The notes: generated by a model not told the origin, from the letters alone. A stretch of DNA of 46,464 nt from JBCCEJ01 sp039030335 (GCA_039030335.1 JBCCEJ010000046.1:1-46464), one strand, 5' to 3'; shown: positions 33,720 through 41,615, counted from the stretch's first letter. A program made the numbers and translations.

Positions 33720-34199
33720 ATGCGCGGGCGAGTTGAGTATCTGAATGTCGGGCAGGTGGCCGAGCGCTGCGGGGTGGCCACATCGGCGCTGCGCTTCTAC
33801 GAGACCAAGGGTCTTATCCAATCGGTGCGCACGGCCGGTAATCAGCGGCGCTACGATCGTGCCGTGATCCGGCGTGTGGCGATCATCAAGGCCGCGCAAA
33901 CGGTCGGGCTGACGCTCGATGAGATCGCCGATGCGCTGCAAAAGCTTCCGCAGAACAAAACCCCGACCAAACAGGACTGGACGCGCATGTCGCGCGCATG
34001 GCGCGAGCAGCTGGACGAGCAGATCGATCGCATGCACCAGCTGCGCGACAAGCTGACCGGCTGCATCGGCTGCGGGTGCCTGTCGATGCGCAGCTGCACC
34101 TTGTTCAACCCGGCCGACCGGGCCGCCGGCCACGGCAACGGACCGCGCTACCTGCTCGGCAATACGCCGTCGGAACCGGTGCCCGACCTCGACTGCTGA
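33720..34199 (+). CDS. soxR: redox-sensitive MerR-family regulator SoxR
   Basis: A 159-residue MerR-family activator. Residues 8-75 are the winged helix (NVGQVAERCGVATSALRFYE), 85-112 the dimer helix, and 115-126 the [2Fe-2S] ligand set C-x2-C-x-C-x5-C in GCIGCGCLSMRSC, identical in spacing to SoxR. It senses redox-cycling compounds and switches a target promoter from within a long 19-20-base spacer. In many bacteria outside the enterics SoxR controls transporters and oxygenases rather than SoxS. The convergent MFS gene 34250-35464 is a neighbour but does not share its promoter. I found no confident sox box. Confidence 0.93.
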   Translation: MRGRVEYLNVGQVAERCGVATSALRFYETKGLIQSVRTAGNQRRYDRAVIRRVAIIKAAQTVGLTLDEIADALQKLPQNKTPTKQDWTRMSRAWREQLDEQIDRMHQLRDKLTGCIGCGCLSMRSCTLFNPADRAAGHGNGPRYLLGNTPSEPVPDLDC

Positions 34200-34215
34200 G
34201 CGGTTTTCCAGGAAG

Positions 34216-34255
34216 TCCTAAGGAAAGCGCCGATAAATCGGAGCTTTCCTTAGGA
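34216..34255. terminator. long hairpin between soxR and MFS genes, with dispersed-repeat core
   Basis: TCCTAAGGAAAGC (34216-34228) pairs with GCTTTCCTTAGGA (34243-34255), and the loop continues as CCGAT/ATCGG, making a near-perfect stem of about 18 pairs. The TAA of the MFS gene lies in its right arm. A bidirectional terminator is likely. The core 34228-34249 also matches, on the opposite strand, the tandem repeats at 43932-43991. Confidence 0.65.
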
Positions 34256-35464
34256 TCGCGCGAAAGGCGGGCAATCGCGCACCCGCAGATAGATGAGCGT
34301 CGACACCGCCGCCATCGCGCACTGAAAAGTAAAAGCGGCCTGATAGGCCTCGACGCCAGGGGTGATCGCACCGTCGGGTGTCCACCATCCGATGATCGCG
34401 CCGACCGCCAGCTGCATGACGGCAATGGCGACCATGATGCCGGTGTTGACGGTGGTGATGCCGCGGCCGATCAGGTGGTCCGGCACGAGTGCCCGGGCGT
34501 GGGCCAGCAATATGGTCGGAAAACTGCATGCGAGCCCGAGCAGTGCGAACACGACGGTCACGGCCGTCGTACTGGCTTCGGGCAGCAGTGCCAGCGCGGC
34601 AGTTAATCCGACGATGGCGAAACCGCTCACAACGACGATCCATTTCAGCGTATTGAACCAGCGCGCCGCCTGACCGTAGAGGAAATGCCCGGCCACGCCG
34701 GCACCGGCCATCGCCGCCAGCACCGTGCCGCGCTCTACCGGGTCCAGCCCGTGCACGTCGTTCAAATAAGGGCCACCCCAGATTCCGAGTAGCGTGTTGC
34801 CCGCTGACAGTGCGATACCGGCACTCGCGAGCGGCAGGACGCCGGGCGTGCGCAACACCTGCGCGGAACCCGCCAACATCGCGCGGACGCTTTCTCCAGC
34901 ACCCGTTTGTCGAGGCACTTTCCCTCGGGGATGGTCGCGCACGAACAACACCACCAAGAGCAGGACACCAGCGACTCCGATAGAGATACCCGCAAAGGTC
35001 AGACGCCAGCCGAGCACGCCGACCAGCGCCGCGAGCGGCGCAGTCGCCATCAGCGTGCCGACCATCGCGAAGCTGTTCATCGTGCCGCCGACACTGGTCA
35101 GTCGGTCAGCCGGATAAAAGCGCGCAATCAACATGAACGCGGCCGCGAACACGGCCGCGCATCCAGCGCCCATCAGCAACCTTGCAAACAGCATCACCCC
35201 GGCCGATTCGGCCGTCGCAAAAAGGCAGGTACCAATCAGCGTGATCGTGAAAGTGGCGATCAGCGTATCGCGCGGCCCGAACCGGTCGAGCACGATGCCA
35301 GACGGAATTTGCAGAAGTGCATAACTTACGAAGAAGGCGCTGGCGGTCGCACCGAGCACGGCAGGCGTCAGGCTCAACTCGCGCGCCAGTTCGGGCGCCA
35401 GCACACCCATCGTCGCGCGGAGGAAAATATTGGCGAACCCGAGCCCGAACAGGGCCGCCATCAT
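34250..35464 (-). CDS. MFS transporter
   Basis: About 404 residues with twelve predicted membrane segments in two halves. FVSYALLQIPSGIVLDRFGPRD is the family's loop 2-3 signature, and ARLLMGAGCAAVFAAAF and the ALPLASAGIAL-type helices follow. The pattern is that of small MFS drug/carboxylate transporters (NNP/ACS-like), with no substrate signature. ATG 35464 begins MMAALFGLGFANIFLR; TTG 35479 is possible but lacks a ribosome site. The stop lies within the hairpin downstream. It follows the SDR gene on the same strand by about 40 bases. Confidence 0.88.
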   Translation of the reverse strand: MMAALFGLGFANIFLRATMGVLAPELARELSLTPAVLGATASAFFVSYALLQIPSGIVLDRFGPRDTLIATFTITLIGTCLFATAESAGVMLFARLLMGAGCAAVFAAAFMLIARFYPADRLTSVGGTMNSFAMVGTLMATAPLAALVGVLGWRLTFAGISIGVAGVLLLVVLFVRDHPRGKVPRQTGAGESVRAMLAGSAQVLRTPGVLPLASAGIALSAGNTLLGIWGGPYLNDVHGLDPVERGTVLAAMAGAGVAGHFLYGQAARWFNTLKWIVVVSGFAIVGLTAALALLPEASTTAVTVVFALLGLACSFPTILLAHARALVPDHLIGRGITTVNTGIMVAIAVMQLAVGAIIGWWTPDGAITPGVEAYQAAFTFQCAMAAVSTLIYLRVRDCPPFARS

Positions 35465-35506
35465 CGGCAGCAATTGCAACGGGCTAGGCCACCGGCGGCG
35501 GCGCGC

Positions 35507-36310
35507 TCAACGCCCGCCGGCCAGATCGATAAAGGTGCCGGTCGCGTAAGACGCGTCCGCCGACAACAGCCAGACGATCGCGTGAGCCACTTCTTCCGCC
35601 GTACCGCCACGGCGCATGGGAATCGACGGCGCCACGCGGTCGACCCGGCCAGGTTCGCCGCCGTCCGCGTGCATTTCGGTGTAGATGAAGCCAGGCCTTA
35701 CGCCGTTCACCCGGATTCCTTCAGCGGCGACTTCCAGCGCGAGGCCGCGGGTTATCGTATCGACCGCCCCCTTGGACGCCGCGTAGTCGATGTATTCACC
35801 GGCGGAGCCGAGCCTCGCGGCGGCCGACGATACGTTGACGATCGCACCGCCTGCGCCGCCTCGCGCGCAAGACATACGCCGGACCGCTTCGCGGCAGCAA
35901 AGCAGCGTGCCGGTGACGTTGATACGCAGGATATCGTTGACCCGCGACGCGTCCATCGCTTCGAGCCGCATCTGGGGACGCAGGATCGCGGCGTTATTGA
36001 CCAGTGCGCTCACCGTACCGAGCGCTTCGTCCACGGTCTCGAACAGGCGGACCACGTCGTGTTCCTGGCCGATGTCGGCCTGCACCGCAATGGCCTTGCC
36101 GCCCGCCTCGCGGATGTCGTCTACGACCTGTTGCGCCACATCGGCGCGCTGCGCGTAATTCACGGCAACGGCGTAGCCGCGCGCGCCCAGATGCAGCGCC
36201 GTGGCGGCCCCGATACCGCGTCCGCCACCGGTCACAATGGCGACCTCGACGCCTTGAGCTGTCGATTTCGGTACGGGTGACGAACCGTTTTTGTCTGGCG
36301 GGGGCGTCAT
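35507..36310 (-). CDS. SDR family oxidoreductase
   Basis: A 267-residue classical SDR. VTGGGRGIGAATA is the cofactor loop, VNNAAILRPQ the NAG-type motif, NVSSAAARLGS and YAASK the catalytic residues, and TGTFIDLAGGR the C-terminus. The N-terminal 20 residues (TPPPDKNGSSPVPKSTAQG) are a non-conserved extension, so an internal start is possible. The sequence resembles sugar/3-oxoacyl reductases such as YgfF. It is divergent from the molybdenum hydroxylase gene across a 66-base spacer with a perfect inverted repeat. Confidence 0.88.
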   Translation of the reverse strand: MTPPPDKNGSSPVPKSTAQGVEVAIVTGGGRGIGAATALHLGARGYAVAVNYAQRADVAQQVVDDIREAGGKAIAVQADIGQEHDVVRLFETVDEALGTVSALVNNAAILRPQMRLEAMDASRVNDILRINVTGTLLCCREAVRRMSCARGGAGGAIVNVSSAAARLGSAGEYIDYAASKGAVDTITRGLALEVAAEGIRVNGVRPGFIYTEMHADGGEPGRVDRVAPSIPMRRGGTAEEVAHAIVWLLSADASYATGTFIDLAGGR

Positions 36311-36331
36311 TTGCGCACCGCAGCAGAAGTT

Positions 36332-36349
36332 CGGTAGCCTCCGCTACCG
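36332..36349. promoter_or_regulatory. perfect inverted repeat in divergent promoter region
   Basis: CGGTAGC-CTCC-GCTACCG forms a 7-base perfect inverted repeat between the divergent SDR (start 36310) and molybdenum hydroxylase (start 36377) genes. The whole spacer is only 66 bases, so a regulator bound here would affect both genes. An operator is plausible; a leader hairpin is the alternative. Confidence 0.4.
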
Positions 36350-36376
36350 TTCATTCGCTTTGCCGGAAAAAGACTG

Positions 36377-38662
36377 ATGAGTGCGCTGCAAAAAGAGTTC
36401 AAGTGGGTAGGCTCACGTCCCGACCGTCCAGACGGTGTGCCGAAGGTCACCGGTACTGCACAGTATGCAGCAGACTTCTATTCACCGGGGGCGCTGTTCG
36501 GACGAGTGCTGCGCAGCCCGCACGCACACGCCCGGATCCTGTCGGTCGACACCTCTGAAGCGGCCGCGCTGAAAGGCGTGAAGGCGGTCATGACCGGTGA
36601 CGACCTGCCGGACCATCCGTTCCAGTACATCGGCCCCGACCGCATGCAAGTCAACTTCTGGCATGTGACGCGCAACATCATCGCGCGCGAGAAAGCGCTC
36701 TACCACGGCCACGCGATCGCCGCAGTGGCCGCGACCACCGATGCGATCGCGCGTAAGGCCATCAAACTCATCAAAGTCGAGTACGAAGTGCTTCCGCACG
36801 TGATCGACGTCGACGACGCGATGGCCGAAGACGCGCCGCTGCTGTTCGAAGACATGGTGACGCGTGGGGTCGACCCGCAGCCCGAGAAACCCTCCAACGT
36901 CGCCAAGAAAGTCGGCTTCGCCGTCGGCGACGTAGATGCCGGTTTCGAGGAAGCCGAACACGTCATCGAGCGCACGTACAAGACCGCGCCGATTCACCAG
37001 GGCTACATTGAAACGCAGGCCTGTCAGGCACTCTGGCAGCAGCACAAGAGCGAAGTCTGGACCTGCACCCAGGGCCATTTCGCGGTGCGTAATCTGACCG
37101 CGAAGATCTGCGGCATCTCCATCGGCGATCTCAAAGTCACGCCATCGGAGATCGGCGGCGGCTTCGGCGGTAAAACGGTCGTCTACCTGGAGCCGCTGGC
37201 ATTGACGCTGTCGCGCCTCGCGAACGGCACGCCGGTGCGCATGCGGATGACCCGGGAGGAGTGTTTCCTCGCAAGCGGCCCGACCTCGGGTTCGTCGATG
37301 CGCGTGAAAATCGGCTTCAACAACGACGGCACGATCGTCGCCGCCGAATCCGAGCTCGCTTACCAGGCCGGGGCGTTCCCGGGCGCGCCGGTCATCAACG
37401 GCTGCATGTGCTCATTCGCGCCCTATGACATTCCGCACCAGCGCACCATCGGCTACGACGTTGTCTCGAACCGTCCGAAAGCGGCGGCCTACCGCGCCCC
37501 GGGGTCGCCAATCTCCGCGTTCGCCGTCGAAAGCACGCTCGACATCGCCGCGAAGATGATCGGCATGGACCCGCTCAAACTACGGTTGAAGAACGCGGCG
37601 ACGCCCGGGACGCAGATGATCTACGGCCCGAAACTCGCACACGGCGGCTACGTCGAAACAGTCCAGGCACTGCTCGATCACCCCGCCTACCAGGTCCCGC
37701 TCGGCCCGAACCAGGGCCGCGGCGTCGCGTCCGGCTACTGGTTCAACGGCGCCGGCGACTCGGGCGCCACGGTCGCTGTAAACGCCGACGGCTCGGTAAC
37801 CGTTGCCACCGGCAGCCCGGACATCGGCGGCTCACGCGCATCGATGGCGATCATGGCTGCCGAGACCTTTGGCATCGACTACAACAAGATCAAGGCGAAC
37901 GTCGTCGACACCGAAGCCGTGCCCTACTGTCATGTCACCGGCGGCTCGCGCGTCACCTACGCCACCGGCATGGCCGTCATCCAGGCATGCAACAAGGTCA
38001 TCGACGACATGCGCGGCCGCGCGGCCCTCATCTGGGACGTCGACGTCGACGGCGTGGTCTGGGAAGACGGCCATGCGAAACCGGCCAGCTCCAACGTCGG
38101 CGAGTTCGAGCCGCTTTCGTTCGATGAGATCGCGGCGAAGTTCGCCGTGACCGGCGGGCCGATCGGCGCGACCGGAACCATCAACGCAAGCGGTCAGGCG
38201 CCGGGTTTCTCGACGCAGTTTTGCGATGTCGAAGTCGACCCCGAAACCGGGCGGGTTGAAATTCTGCGCTGGGTAGCCGCCCAGGACTGCGGCAGGGCGA
38301 TTCACCCGAGCTACGTCGAGGGACAGATGCAGGGCGGCGTCGTGCAGGGCATCGGCTGGGCCCTGAACGAAGAGTACGTCTACGACGACAAGGGCCGGCT
38401 CAGCAACGCGGGCTTCCTCGACTACCGGGTGCCGGTCACCTCGGACGTGCCGATGATCGACACCGTGCTGGTGGAAGTGCCCAACCCGAACCATCCGTTC
38501 GGCGTAAAAGGCGTAGGCGAGGTCAACATCTGCCCGCCGATGGCGGCCGTCGCCAACGCCGTTGCGAACGCGAGCGGCCGACGTGTCAACGAGTTGCCGA
38601 TCTCGCCGCCAAGGCTGCTGGATGCGATCGACGATCCGGACCGCAACGAGACGGAGCTTTAA
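36377..38662 (+). CDS. xanthine dehydrogenase-family molybdopterin-binding subunit
   Basis: A 761-residue large subunit of a molybdenum hydroxylase (CoxL/XdhB family). It begins with the small a/b hammerhead (DGVPKVTGTAQYAADF, residues 18-33) and enters the Moco-binding domains with IGGGFGGK near residue 260, KAAAYRAPGSP near 370, and the catalytic Glu in GVGEV at about 715. Such enzymes hydroxylate aromatic or heterocyclic rings, or oxidise aldehydes or CO, normally with separate FAD and 2Fe-2S subunits. Neither partner is encoded in the window, so they must be elsewhere or the protein uses a different electron acceptor. The CO-dehydrogenase active-site signature (AYRCSFR) is absent, so it is not CoxL proper. 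Confidence 0.92.
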   Translation: MSALQKEFKWVGSRPDRPDGVPKVTGTAQYAADFYSPGALFGRVLRSPHAHARILSVDTSEAAALKGVKAVMTGDDLPDHPFQYIGPDRMQVNFWHVTRNIIAREKALYHGHAIAAVAATTDAIARKAIKLIKVEYEVLPHVIDVDDAMAEDAPLLFEDMVTRGVDPQPEKPSNVAKKVGFAVGDVDAGFEEAEHVIERTYKTAPIHQGYIETQACQALWQQHKSEVWTCTQGHFAVRNLTAKICGISIGDLKVTPSEIGGGFGGKTVVYLEPLALTLSRLANGTPVRMRMTREECFLASGPTSGSSMRVKIGFNNDGTIVAAESELAYQAGAFPGAPVINGCMCSFAPYDIPHQRTIGYDVVSNRPKAAAYRAPGSPISAFAVESTLDIAAKMIGMDPLKLRLKNAATPGTQMIYGPKLAHGGYVETVQALLDHPAYQVPLGPNQGRGVASGYWFNGAGDSGATVAVNADGSVTVATGSPDIGGSRASMAIMAAETFGIDYNKIKANVVDTEAVPYCHVTGGSRVTYATGMAVIQACNKVIDDMRGRAALIWDVDVDGVVWEDGHAKPASSNVGEFEPLSFDEIAAKFAVTGGPIGATGTINASGQAPGFSTQFCDVEVDPETGRVEILRWVAAQDCGRAIHPSYVEGQMQGGVVQGIGWALNEEYVYDDKGRLSNAGFLDYRVPVTSDVPMIDTVLVEVPNPNHPFGVKGVGEVNICPPMAAVANAVANASGRRVNELPISPPRLLDAIDDPDRNETEL

Positions 38663-38786
38663 GCACCGGCTAGTGGATTTCCCGCGACGCCCTGGCGAGC
38701 ACGCCCGGGCGACGTCGCGCGCGGGGCGCACCGGGCACTGAGTTCAGCGAGGCAGGGCGCTAAGACCTTGCCAGATCGGAGGCTCC

Positions 38787-39038
38787 ATGGCGGTTCATGT
38801 AGTGTTGTCGACCGGCTCCAGCAGCGAATTCACCAACGGTGAGAAAGAGTTCGATATCGAAGCCCGAAACGTGCGCGGCGTGATTCGGGAGCTGGACTCA
38901 CGGTTCCCGGGGCTGGGCGAGTTTCTCGAAGCCGAGACCATGGTCGCGATCGACGGTGAACTGTTCGAAGACGGGCTCTATCAGCTGCTCCGCGATGGAT
39001 GTGAGCTGTTTTTTCTGCCGAAGTTGGAGGCGGGCTAG
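38787..39038 (+). CDS. MoaD/ThiS-like small protein (C-terminal AG instead of GG)
   Basis: An 83-residue ubiquitin-like protein. VRGVIRELDSRFPGLGEFLE and DGCELFFLPKLEAG match MoaD/ThiS-type sulfur carriers, whose C-terminal Gly-Gly is adenylated by MoeB. Here the end is Ala-Gly. The start is well set by GGAGG just before ATG 38787. It follows the molybdenum hydroxylase gene by 124 bases, suggesting a link to molybdopterin supply or to sulfur transfer for that enzyme. A stand-alone sulfur carrier for another pathway is possible. Confidence 0.8.
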   Translation: MAVHVVLSTGSSSEFTNGEKEFDIEARNVRGVIRELDSRFPGLGEFLEAETMVAIDGELFEDGLYQLLRDGCELFFLPKLEAG

Positions 39039-39093
39039 GCGAGCCGTTCGTTGCTGAGCAAGCGACTCTCCCATCAGCGCGTCAGGGAACCTA

Positions 39094-39132
39094 CTACTGA
39101 TGGCCGCCGACTCGCTGCGCTGCCACCAGTAG
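39094..39132. terminator. imperfect hairpin between moaD-like and tetR genes
   Basis: CTACTGATGGC (39094-39104) pairs with GCCACCAGTAG (39122-39132) with one mismatch across a 17-base loop. A second perfect hairpin, TGCAGC-TTT-GCTGCA, lies at 39166-39180. They separate convergent genes and may terminate one or both; no U-tract is seen. Confidence 0.4.
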
Positions 39133-39181
39133 CTCCGTTCCACAACCCGACCCGCGGCGTTCGTTTGCAGCTTTGCTGCAC

Positions 39182-39811
39182 TCAAATCTCGACCCCAACC
39201 TTCCCGAGCGCAGCGACGAAACGGCGACGGCCGGCGGCGGTCAGGTTCGGCAGCAAAACGGCGAAGTGGTGGCGGATCCCACGCTCCATATCCGGCCAAT
39301 CCGGCTCGGCACATTGCTCCATCTCGCGGAGATGATCGATCCAGTGCCGGCTCAAGATCCACAACGACCTCGCCAGTAGCTCGAGGTCTACGCCGGGATC
39401 GGCACGGAACAGCCCTGCGTCGGCGATCCGGCCAATGAGCCTGCGTCGGTCTTCGAATGACGCGAGCAGGATAGGGCTTGGCGGTCCGACCGCGTCCGCA
39501 TCATCGAAGATTCCCCGGTCGCGCATCAGAAACCCGTAGCGCCAGGTCAGATCCATCGAAAACAGCAGATGCCCGACGTATTCGTCCGTCAGATCAGCGG
39601 GCGCTTTGCCGGCGCGGCGCCCTTCCGTAACCACTCTTACGCGCTCACTGAGATGCAGCGCCAGATCGAGCTTGGTACGGAAGTGGTACGTGAGATTGCC
39701 TTGCGAAATACCGACGTCAGCAGCTATCTCGGCGAGGGTGGTCGACGCATAGCCCTTGCGATTGAAAAGGCGTAGCGCGGCATCGGCAATGCGCTCGGCA
39801 GTCCTGCTCAC
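39182..39811 (-). CDS. TetR family transcriptional regulator
   Basis: A 209-residue TetR-type repressor. Residues 5-50 hold the helix-turn-helix (ADAALRLFNRKGYASTTLAE and VGISQGNLTYHFRTKLDL). The remainder is a helical ligand-binding domain with no recognised subfamily, although the two-Trp region LWILSRHWIDHLREME resembles regulators of acyl-CoA or lipid genes. GTG 39811 is preferred, with GGA upstream. It is divergent from the SnoaL-like gene; the 142-base gap contains two tandem palindromic sites that it probably binds. Confidence 0.88.
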   Translation of the reverse strand: MSRTAERIADAALRLFNRKGYASTTLAEIAADVGISQGNLTYHFRTKLDLALHLSERVRVVTEGRRAGKAPADLTDEYVGHLLFSMDLTWRYGFLMRDRGIFDDADAVGPPSPILLASFEDRRRLIGRIADAGLFRADPGVDLELLARSLWILSRHWIDHLREMEQCAEPDWPDMERGIRHHFAVLLPNLTAAGRRRFVAALGKVGVEI

Positions 39812-39853
39812 GTTGGTTCCATCTCGATCCTGATCTCGCCATTGCGCTCCCGT

Positions 39854-39895
39854 ACTAGGTTGTATATCCTAATTACTAGGTTTTACAACCTAATT
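39854..39895. promoter_or_regulatory. two tandem 21-base operators with embedded tetR promoter
   Basis: Two exactly adjacent 21-base units, ACTAGGTT-n6-CCTAATT-like, cover 39854-39874 and 39875-39895. Each holds a palindrome: TAGGTTGTATATCCTA (39856-39871) and TAGGTTTTACAACCTA (39877-39892), the second nearly perfect. On the minus strand TTGTAA (39883-39888) and TATACA (39861-39866) are separated by 16 bases and look like a sigma-70 promoter for tetR, lying fully within the operators. Autorepression by two TetR dimers two turns apart is the natural reading. Confidence 0.65.
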
Positions 39896-39953
39896 TGCAT
39901 TTTTTCCTGAACCGCAAACCCACCTGATCAACTACACGACCGGAACGCGCAAC

Positions 39954-40433
39954 ATGTCCACATTACCTATCCCGTTGGAAAGCCTCCGCCGCTCACACTG
40001 GTCACCAGAAGACGCAACCAATGCTTCGCTGGTCGCTGACTTCGTGCGGCTCCTCATGAACGAACACGACTTCGATGCCGTGCGCGAGCGTTTCGGCGCG
40101 GGCGCGTACCTGCAGCACAACCACTTCATCGGCGACGGCATCGAAGGGGTTATCAAGACGGTCGGGGACCTCGTAAGACGGTTTCCTGACTACGCGTACG
40201 ACGTGAAACACATCCTCGTGGATGGGGATATCGTCATCTTCCACTCGCACGCGACGTTGCAGTCGTCGCATCGGGGCAATAGCAGAAAAGGCTTTAACAT
40301 CACCGACCGCTGGCGCGTAGTTGACGGTGACATCGTCGAGCACTGGGACTCCATACAGCCGATCGATCTGTTTGCGCGCTGCTATGCGTTGCTCGCGGGT
40401 GGTAGCGTGCGCAACAGCAACGGCACCTACTAG
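39954..40433 (+). CDS. SnoaL-like/NTF2-fold protein (COG4922 type)
   Basis: A 159-residue NTF2-like protein. YLQHNHFIGDGIEGVIKTV and ITDRWRVVDGDIVEHWDSIQ are characteristic of the SnoaL-like COG4922 group, a cone-shaped fold used by cyclases, isomerases and hydrolases. The His in QHNHF and the Asp/Glu in the later motif line the pocket in relatives. No export signal. It is divergent from tetR and probably its repression target, so it may respond to the same small molecule. Substrate not known. Confidence 0.83.
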   Translation: MSTLPIPLESLRRSHWSPEDATNASLVADFVRLLMNEHDFDAVRERFGAGAYLQHNHFIGDGIEGVIKTVGDLVRRFPDYAYDVKHILVDGDIVIFHSHATLQSSHRGNSRKGFNITDRWRVVDGDIVEHWDSIQPIDLFARCYALLAGGSVRNSNGTY

Positions 40434-40644
40434 CAACTCCTGTCTCGCGCGGCGGATGCGCATCGTTCGGACGCACCGCGCCCGGCCACGCCAAACGACA
40501 GCTCTACGCGACCACGCGATTGGACGCATGTGTCGGTTGCACGTCTTGACAATATCAACACTGCACCAGGGAGATCGGCGGTGCGCGGGTGAGAACCGGG
40601 AACCTGCGGCCGGATCTCCAGCCATCGCGGCTGTCGCCGACAAT

Positions 40645-40662
40645 TTAACTCCGTTCAGTTAA
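40645..40662. promoter_or_regulatory. palindromic operator candidate
   Basis: TTAACTCCGTTCAGTTAA is a 6-base inverted repeat with a 6-base spacer, shaped like a TetR- or FadR-type operator. It lies 233 bases before the pilin start. The regulator is not identified; the window's TetR site has a different sequence. Confidence 0.4.
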
Positions 40663-40806
40663 GGTGAATGGCGGGCCCTTTCGCATTCCACCCACCCTGT
40701 CTGGATGTGTGCGAGAATTCGGATTGGCTTCCGCGGTTCGGCAGTTGCAGCGAAGCGCAGCAACTGACGCCGCATCATTGCGTTTTTGTGATGGATTTGC
40801 GTGCAC

Positions 40807-40822
40807 TGGCGCGCAAAATGTG
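40807..40822 (+). promoter_or_regulatory. possible sigma-54 promoter for the pilin gene
   Basis: TGGCGCGCAAAATGTG resembles the sigma-54 consensus (TGGCACG-n4-TTGCA): the -24 GG is right, but the -12 GC reads GT. It is about 73 bases before the pilin start. PilA genes of Pseudomonas and related bacteria use sigma-54, hence the mention; the -12 mismatch keeps confidence low. Confidence 0.25.
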
Positions 40823-40894
40823 GCTAGTTCGCGCACTAGTGCCCACAGGCTGCCTCGCTTTGCCTGGCTGCTGCGAACCGAACGGAGGGCGTGC

Positions 40895-41350
40895 ATGAGA
40901 CAACGGCGCCAGGTTGGTTTTACGCTGATCGAACTGATGATCGTGGTGGCCATCATCGGCATCCTCGCAGCCGTCGCCATTCCGGCCTACAGGACCTACA
41001 CGGTGCAGGCGAAGGTCACGAACGGCATGGTGGCGGCCGCAGCTGCCAAGACGTACGTCGCGGAGTACTACTCGTTGCTGGGTGAGCTGCCTGCTGGCGG
41101 CACCAACGCTGAGGTTGGCATTCCGGTGAATTTCCCTGGCAAGTATGTCGAGAGCGTCGACTGGCATGCAGACCAACGCATCGAAATCGAATTCGACGAG
41201 GATGCGCTCGGTATCGGCGGTCAGCTGGAAGTGGGGCTGGAACCCGTCATCTCAAACGGCGTCATCTTCTGGCGTTGTGGTCACGACGCCAACACCGATG
41301 TGGAAAACATCAAATACACCCCGTCGGAATGCCGTACGGTCCACTGGTAG
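40895..41350 (+). CDS. type IV pilin (PilA-like)
   Basis: A 151-residue prepilin. MRQRRQVGFTLIELMIVVAI shows the short basic leader, cleavage site Gly8/Phe9, and Glu at mature position 5. Hydrophobic residues continue to IPAYRTYTVQAKVTNG. The C-terminal Cys128-Cys146 pair is separated by 17 residues, the disulfide loop typical of type IVa major pilins. GGAGG seven bases before ATG 40895 supports the start. No pil assembly genes are adjacent, so it must use a system encoded elsewhere. A good hairpin follows at 41367. Confidence 0.93.
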   Translation: MRQRRQVGFTLIELMIVVAIIGILAAVAIPAYRTYTVQAKVTNGMVAAAAAKTYVAEYYSLLGELPAGGTNAEVGIPVNFPGKYVESVDWHADQRIEIEFDEDALGIGGQLEVGLEPVISNGVIFWRCGHDANTDVENIKYTPSECRTVHW

Positions 41351-41615
41351 TGTGCAAACGACAACCGGCACACCGGCCAGCTCTCGGGCGGTGTGCCAGC
41401 ACCGGGTCGTCACCCGCCGCCAAGTCAGCAGTCGACTGGCAGCCGGTACGTTCGCTGAATCCAAGTGTCGTCGGGGCCCTGTTGTCCGGTTCATGCGAGC
41501 TTTCGCGGAGCCACAGAGGATGAAACCGGCGTTCATAACCGTCTGCGAATCGAACCCACAACAGGCCTTGCTCGACCCTGAATGCGGCCTTGGCAGTTTC
41601 GTGCGTCGCCTTCAT
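41310..41615 (-). pseudogene. N-terminal fragment of a gamma-butyrobetaine hydroxylase-like protein
   Basis: The frame starts at ATG 41615, overlapping the Ldh-family stop by four bases (ATGA), the mark of a former operon partner. Its first ~50 residues (LLWVRFADGYERRFHPLWL and following) match the DUF971/GBBH-like N-terminal domain. Recognisable similarity ends near 41456, after which the sequence is unrelated and runs antisense into the pilin gene. The whole TauD-type catalytic domain is missing. It is a remnant; a small functional protein is less likely. Confidence 0.65.
41367..41397 (+). terminator. hairpin after the pilin gene
   Basis: GGCACACCG (41367-41375) and CGGTGTGCC (41389-41397) make a perfect 9-base stem with a 13-base loop, 17 bases after the pilin stop. 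Without a U-tract it may be a factor-dependent terminator or message-stabilising structure. Confidence 0.5.

Larger units (their letters stand above)
40434..40894. other. 461-base intergenic region upstream of the pilin gene
   Basis: No gene was recognised. It holds an inverted repeat, TTAACT-n6-AGTTAA, at 40645-40662, and a sigma-54-like TGGC-n9-TG element at 40807-40820. A long leader for the pilin gene is likely. The plus-strand frame opening at 40664 is an upstream extension of the pilin frame and has no pilin sequence. Confidence 0.4.
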
